A stretch of 64,000 nucleotides of DNA from CAZLIC01 sp964559535 (GTDB lineage: Bacteria > Pseudomonadota > Alphaproteobacteria > Rhodobacterales > Rhodobacteraceae). Both the position numbers and the translations under genes were made by a program. The DNA lies in NCBI GenBank assembly GCA_964559535.1, contig CAZLIC010000006.1, positions 34,721 to 98,720 on the forward strand. Direction: 5' to 3'. This document shows, one piece after another, positions 61,191 through 64,000 of this stretch (within the stretch, counting starts at the first letter, position 1; the number at the start of each line of letters is the position of its first letter). The notes under the pieces are model-generated. The model was not told where the DNA came from and ran no database searches. It saw only the letters and a program-made list of their open reading frames with translations.

Positions 61191-61447
61191 CTCTGGAACT
61201 CCCTTTCGTTTGCCTTGCGCAGGCTGATCACGCGGATGCTTTCGCCGCGCAGAGTGTAGGTCAGTACGTGCAGTCTTTGGCCAAGCATTCCGGTCGCCAC
61301 GATGCGGATTTCGCCATATTCTCGCCGAAGGTCGAGGCCGAAGACGCAGCCCGACCAATCCATCAACGGTGCCGATGAGAAATCCACCCCGTGTTTCGCA
61401 AGGTTCGCCTGCCGCTTCGGTTCGTCCCACGTCCACATAACATGCAT
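61169..61447 (-). CDS. brnT: BrnT-family ribonuclease toxin
   Basis: A 92-residue type II toxin with the RelE-like BrnT signature: WDEPKRQANLAKHGVDFSSA, REYGEIRIVATGMLGQRLHV, LRGESIRVISLRKANEREFQ. It cleaves RNA and inhibits translation in known cases. Toxin before antitoxin is the normal BrnTA order. The ATG at 61438 is a possible alternative start. Confidence 0.88.
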   Translation of the reverse strand: MHVMWTWDEPKRQANLAKHGVDFSSAPLMDWSGCVFGLDLRREYGEIRIVATGMLGQRLHVLTYTLRGESIRVISLRKANEREFQRWTIRGS

Positions 61448-61500
61448 ACCTTAAATCGGCCGCAGATGCCAGACTGGACCGGACAGAGTTAACGAAGGGT

Positions 61501-63888
61501 TCACGCCAGCCCTGCCGCCGCCATCAGGCGGGCGGCGGCGTCGGCCTGCAGGCGTTCGCGGCCTTGCCCTTCGACCGGGATCTTGCCGGGTTCCAGGAAC
61601 AGCGGCGCGGCCAGCGGCGTGACGCGGGTCAGGCGGACGGCGTCGATGCGGCCTTGGGCGCGGGCGAGCATGGTTTCGACGCGGCCAAAGTCCACCAGCC
61701 CGCGTTCGGCCTCTTCCCGCGTGATGGACAGCAGCAGGTGGTGGGGGTCGTGGCGGCGCAGGGTGTCGTACAGGATGTCGGAGGAGAAGGTGGCCTGGCG
61801 GCCGGTCTTGCGGCGGCCCTGATGCGTGCGCTCGATCAGGCCCGCGATGATGGCGGTGGCGCGGAAGGTGCGCTTCATCACCGCGTTGCCCGCCAGCCAG
61901 GTTTCCAGCCCGGCGCGCAGTTTGGCGGGGTCGAAGAGGGGGGCGGGGTCCAGTACCGGCTCCAGCCCCCAGATCAGCGTGGCGTAGTCGGTGGCGACGA
62001 AGCCCAGCGGCGCAAGGCCCATCTCCTCCATCCGTTTCGTCATTAGCAGCCCGAGTGTCTGCTGCCCGTTGCGCCCGGCAAAGCCGTAGACGCACAGGTG
62101 TTCGCGGCCGTCGTGGGGGAAGCTTTCGCACAGGATGCGGTCGCGGGCGGGCATGTGGCTGACCTGCCGCTGCAGGGCCAGCCATGCGGCCGTGGCGGGA
62201 GGCAGGCCTGGCCATGACGGTTGCGCCAGCATGTCCAGAATGCGGTCGGTGAGCAGGGTGGAGGTGGCGAACTTCGAGCCATTGAACACGGCGACCTTCG
62301 GGTCGCGGCCCGGCGACCGCGACACCTCGACCGTCATGTCGCGCAGGCCTTCGTAGCGCACGACCTCGCCACCGATCAGGAAGGTGTCGCCGGGGGTGAG
62401 GGTGGAGGCGAAGTCTTCTTCCACCTCGCCCAGCGGCGCGCCCATGCGGCCTTTCAGGCGGACGGCGATGGTTTCGGTGCCGATGATGGTGCCGAGGTTC
62501 TGGCGGATGACGGCCGCGGCGCGGGGGTCACGGAGGTGCCACTTGCCCCCGGTGCGCATCAGGCGTTGCCAACGATCATAGGCCCGCAGGGCATAGCCGC
62601 CGGTGGCCGCAAAATCGAGGCAGGCGTCGAAGTCGGCGCGGGTAAGGTCGGCGTAGGGGCCGGCGGTGGTGATCTCGGCGTAAAGGGCATCGGCGTCGAA
62701 CGGCCCGGCACAGGCGGTCATCAGGATGTGCTGGCAGAGCACGTCGCGGGGACCCGCGCCGCGGGGCTCGCCATCCAGCGCGTGGTCGCGGACGGCATCC
62801 AGCGCGGCCTGGCACTCCACCACTTCCCAGCGGTTGGCGGGCACGATCAATGCCTTGGAGGGCGCGTTGTAGCGGTGGTTGGCGCGGCCGATCCTTTGCA
62901 CCAGCCGTTTCACGTTCTTCGGCGCGCCCACCTGCACCACAAGGTCCACGTCGCCCCAGTCGATGCCAAGGTCCAGCGTACCGGTGCAGACCACGGCCCG
63001 CAGTTGGCCCGCCGTCATCGCGGCCTCGACCCGCTGCCGCTGTTCGCGCGACAGGCTGCCGTGGTGGATGGCCACGGGCAGGCCGTCGTCGTTGGCCAGC
63101 CACAGGTCGCGGAAGAACAGCTCGGCCTGCGCACGGGTGTTGTGGAAGATCAGCGTGGTGCGGTGACGGCGGATCAGGTCCAGCACCTCGGGGATGGCAT
63201 GGCGCCCGCCACCTCCGGCCCAGGGCGGCGGGGTGGCGGTTTCCAGCATGGCGATGTCGGGGTCAGGGCCGGGGTCGGCCATCAGAACGCCGCAGCCGGG
63301 GGCGAACCAGCGGGCCAGTGCGGGCGGGTCTTCCACCGTGGCCGACAGCCCGACGCGGCGCAGGCCGGGGGACAGGGTGGCGAGGCGGGAGAGGAGAAGC
63401 ATCAGCTGCTCGCCGCGTTTGGATTCGGCCAGTGCGTGCAACTCGTCGATCACCACGCGCTGGAGGCCCGCGAAGATTCGGGGGGCGTCTTCGTAGGACA
63501 ACAGCAGCGCAAGGGATTCCGGCGTGGTGAGCAGGATGTGCGGCGGGTCGGCCCTTTGGCGGCGGCGCTGGGTGTAGGTGGTGTCGCCGGTGCGGTCCTC
63601 GATGCGGATCTGCAGCCCCGCGCCGTCCACCGGGCGGCCGAGGTTGCGGCGCATGTCGGCCGTCAGCGCCTTCAGCGGCGAGACGTAGAGGGTGTGCAGG
63701 CCGGGCGGCGGGGTAGGGCCGAGTTCGGCGAGGGTGGGCAGGAAGCCTGCCAGCGTCTTGCCGCCGCCGGTGGGGGCGATGAGCAGCGTGGCGGGATCGG
63801 CGGCGCGGGCCAGCATGGCCTGCTGGTGGGGGTGAAGTGCCCAGCCCTGGGCGGCGAACCAGTGGGTAAGGGGGGCGGAAAGCGTCAT
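61501..63888 (-). CDS. Lhr-like DEXH helicase (ligase-associated type)
   Basis: A 795-residue SF2 helicase with Walker A LIAPTGGGKTLAGFL, YVSPLKALTADMRRNLGRPV, TTPESLALLLS, Walker B VIDELHALAESKRG, SAT motif VGLSATVEDP and the C-terminal RecA half (CTGTLDLGIDWGDVDLVVQV, RIGRANHRY). The Lhr-core winged and C-terminal domains follow. Bacterial relatives occur with a DNA ligase and an MBL exonuclease and act in DNA repair; those partners are not seen in the window. Start 63888 gives the usual N-terminus. Confidence 0.9.
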   Translation of the reverse strand: MTLSAPLTHWFAAQGWALHPHQQAMLARAADPATLLIAPTGGGKTLAGFLPTLAELGPTPPPGLHTLYVSPLKALTADMRRNLGRPVDGAGLQIRIEDRTGDTTYTQRRRQRADPPHILLTTPESLALLLSYEDAPRIFAGLQRVVIDELHALAESKRGEQLMLLLSRLATLSPGLRRVGLSATVEDPPALARWFAPGCGVLMADPGPDPDIAMLETATPPPWAGGGGRHAIPEVLDLIRRHRTTLIFHNTRAQAELFFRDLWLANDDGLPVAIHHGSLSREQRQRVEAAMTAGQLRAVVCTGTLDLGIDWGDVDLVVQVGAPKNVKRLVQRIGRANHRYNAPSKALIVPANRWEVVECQAALDAVRDHALDGEPRGAGPRDVLCQHILMTACAGPFDADALYAEITTAGPYADLTRADFDACLDFAATGGYALRAYDRWQRLMRTGGKWHLRDPRAAAVIRQNLGTIIGTETIAVRLKGRMGAPLGEVEEDFASTLTPGDTFLIGGEVVRYEGLRDMTVEVSRSPGRDPKVAVFNGSKFATSTLLTDRILDMLAQPSWPGLPPATAAWLALQRQVSHMPARDRILCESFPHDGREHLCVYGFAGRNGQQTLGLLMTKRMEEMGLAPLGFVATDYATLIWGLEPVLDPAPLFDPAKLRAGLETWLAGNAVMKRTFRATAIIAGLIERTHQGRRKTGRQATFSSDILYDTLRRHDPHHLLLSITREEAERGLVDFGRVETMLARAQGRIDAVRLTRVTPLAAPLFLEPGKIPVEGQGRERLQADAAARLMAAAGLA

Positions 63889-64000
63889 GCGGCGAGGGTA
63901 GGGCAAGGCGCGGGGAAGGGAAACCGCACGGCGATGGGCGGCTCCCCTCCCCCTTATGGCAGGGGAATCGCATATGGGTTTTTTGGGGGTTGCGGTGGTG
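63889..64000. other. Window end, no gene seen
   Basis: The last ~110 bases are G-rich intergenic sequence with no supported reading frame. Confidence 0.4.

Overview
The window is GC-rich alphaproteobacterial DNA, most likely chromosome of a Rhodobacteraceae member (Rhodobacter/Gemmobacter/Tabrizicola-like). The evidence is an RpoH2-type heat-shock sigma factor, the coaBC-dut-moeB cluster, a fused malic enzyme, RTX-type secreted proteins, and very short or ATGA/GTGA-overlapping gene junctions. No rRNA or tRNA gene was seen, and no CRISPR array.

Layout. (1) 1-16.8 kb is ordinary chromosome: a receiver-only response regulator, two RTX calcium-binding exoproteins, a ChaC-like cyclotransferase, a winged-helix/TPR regulator, a DUF1194 protein, a secreted EEP-fold phosphoesterase, moeB-dut-coaBC, rpoH2, cobU with a histidine phosphatase, a GST with an added Cys/His tail, and comM. 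(2) 16.8-19.0 kb is scar tissue: an N4-gp56-like phage capsid gene cut off at its 3' end and fused to a truncated IS3-family element. (3) 19.0-55.8 kb is an accessory island. (4) 55.9-56.8 kb is a decayed IS5-family transposase. (5) 56.8-64 kb returns to chromosome: a cupin protein, maeB, a BrnT/BrnA toxin-antitoxin pair and an Lhr-like helicase.

The island has three blocks. Block A (19.1-29.8 kb) combines c-type cytochromes, two DsbA-like thioredoxin-fold proteins, a PBP2 transpeptidase, two Tat-type L,D-transpeptidases and small secreted proteins of DUF2946-like appearance. MerR-type operators lie in front of the first L,D-transpeptidase and of the first DsbA-like gene. Block B (29.8-41 kb) is one long minus-strand operon: an arginine/ornithine-type carrier, arginine deiminase, ornithine carbamoyltransferase, carbamate kinase, a DUF6629-like membrane protein, a PRPP-synthetase homologue, a beta-CASP metallo-hydrolase, an AMP-phosphorylase-type nucleoside phosphorylase and an EamA exporter. 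Block C (41-55.8 kb) is copper/heavy-metal handling: two tandem ECF sigma factors (the second with a Cys-rich tail), a Cys/His-rich mini-protein, a P1B-ATPase with an unusual CPD motif, a cyclopropane synthase-like enzyme, an archaeal-type GAPDH, a Csp-like four-helix copper protein, a DUF305 protein, copZ, copA, a predicted HhH/PD-(D/E)XK nuclease and cueR. Divergent CueR-type promoters sit between copZ and copA.

The working interpretation is that copper sensed by CueR induces efflux (CopA), chaperoning (CopZ), storage (Csp) and, less expectedly, cell-wall cross-linking and disulfide enzymes. The arginine-deiminase/nucleotide-phosphorolysis operon would supply ATP and sugar phosphates under oxygen limitation. 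Functional statements rest on motif and family recognition by eye; no searches were run.
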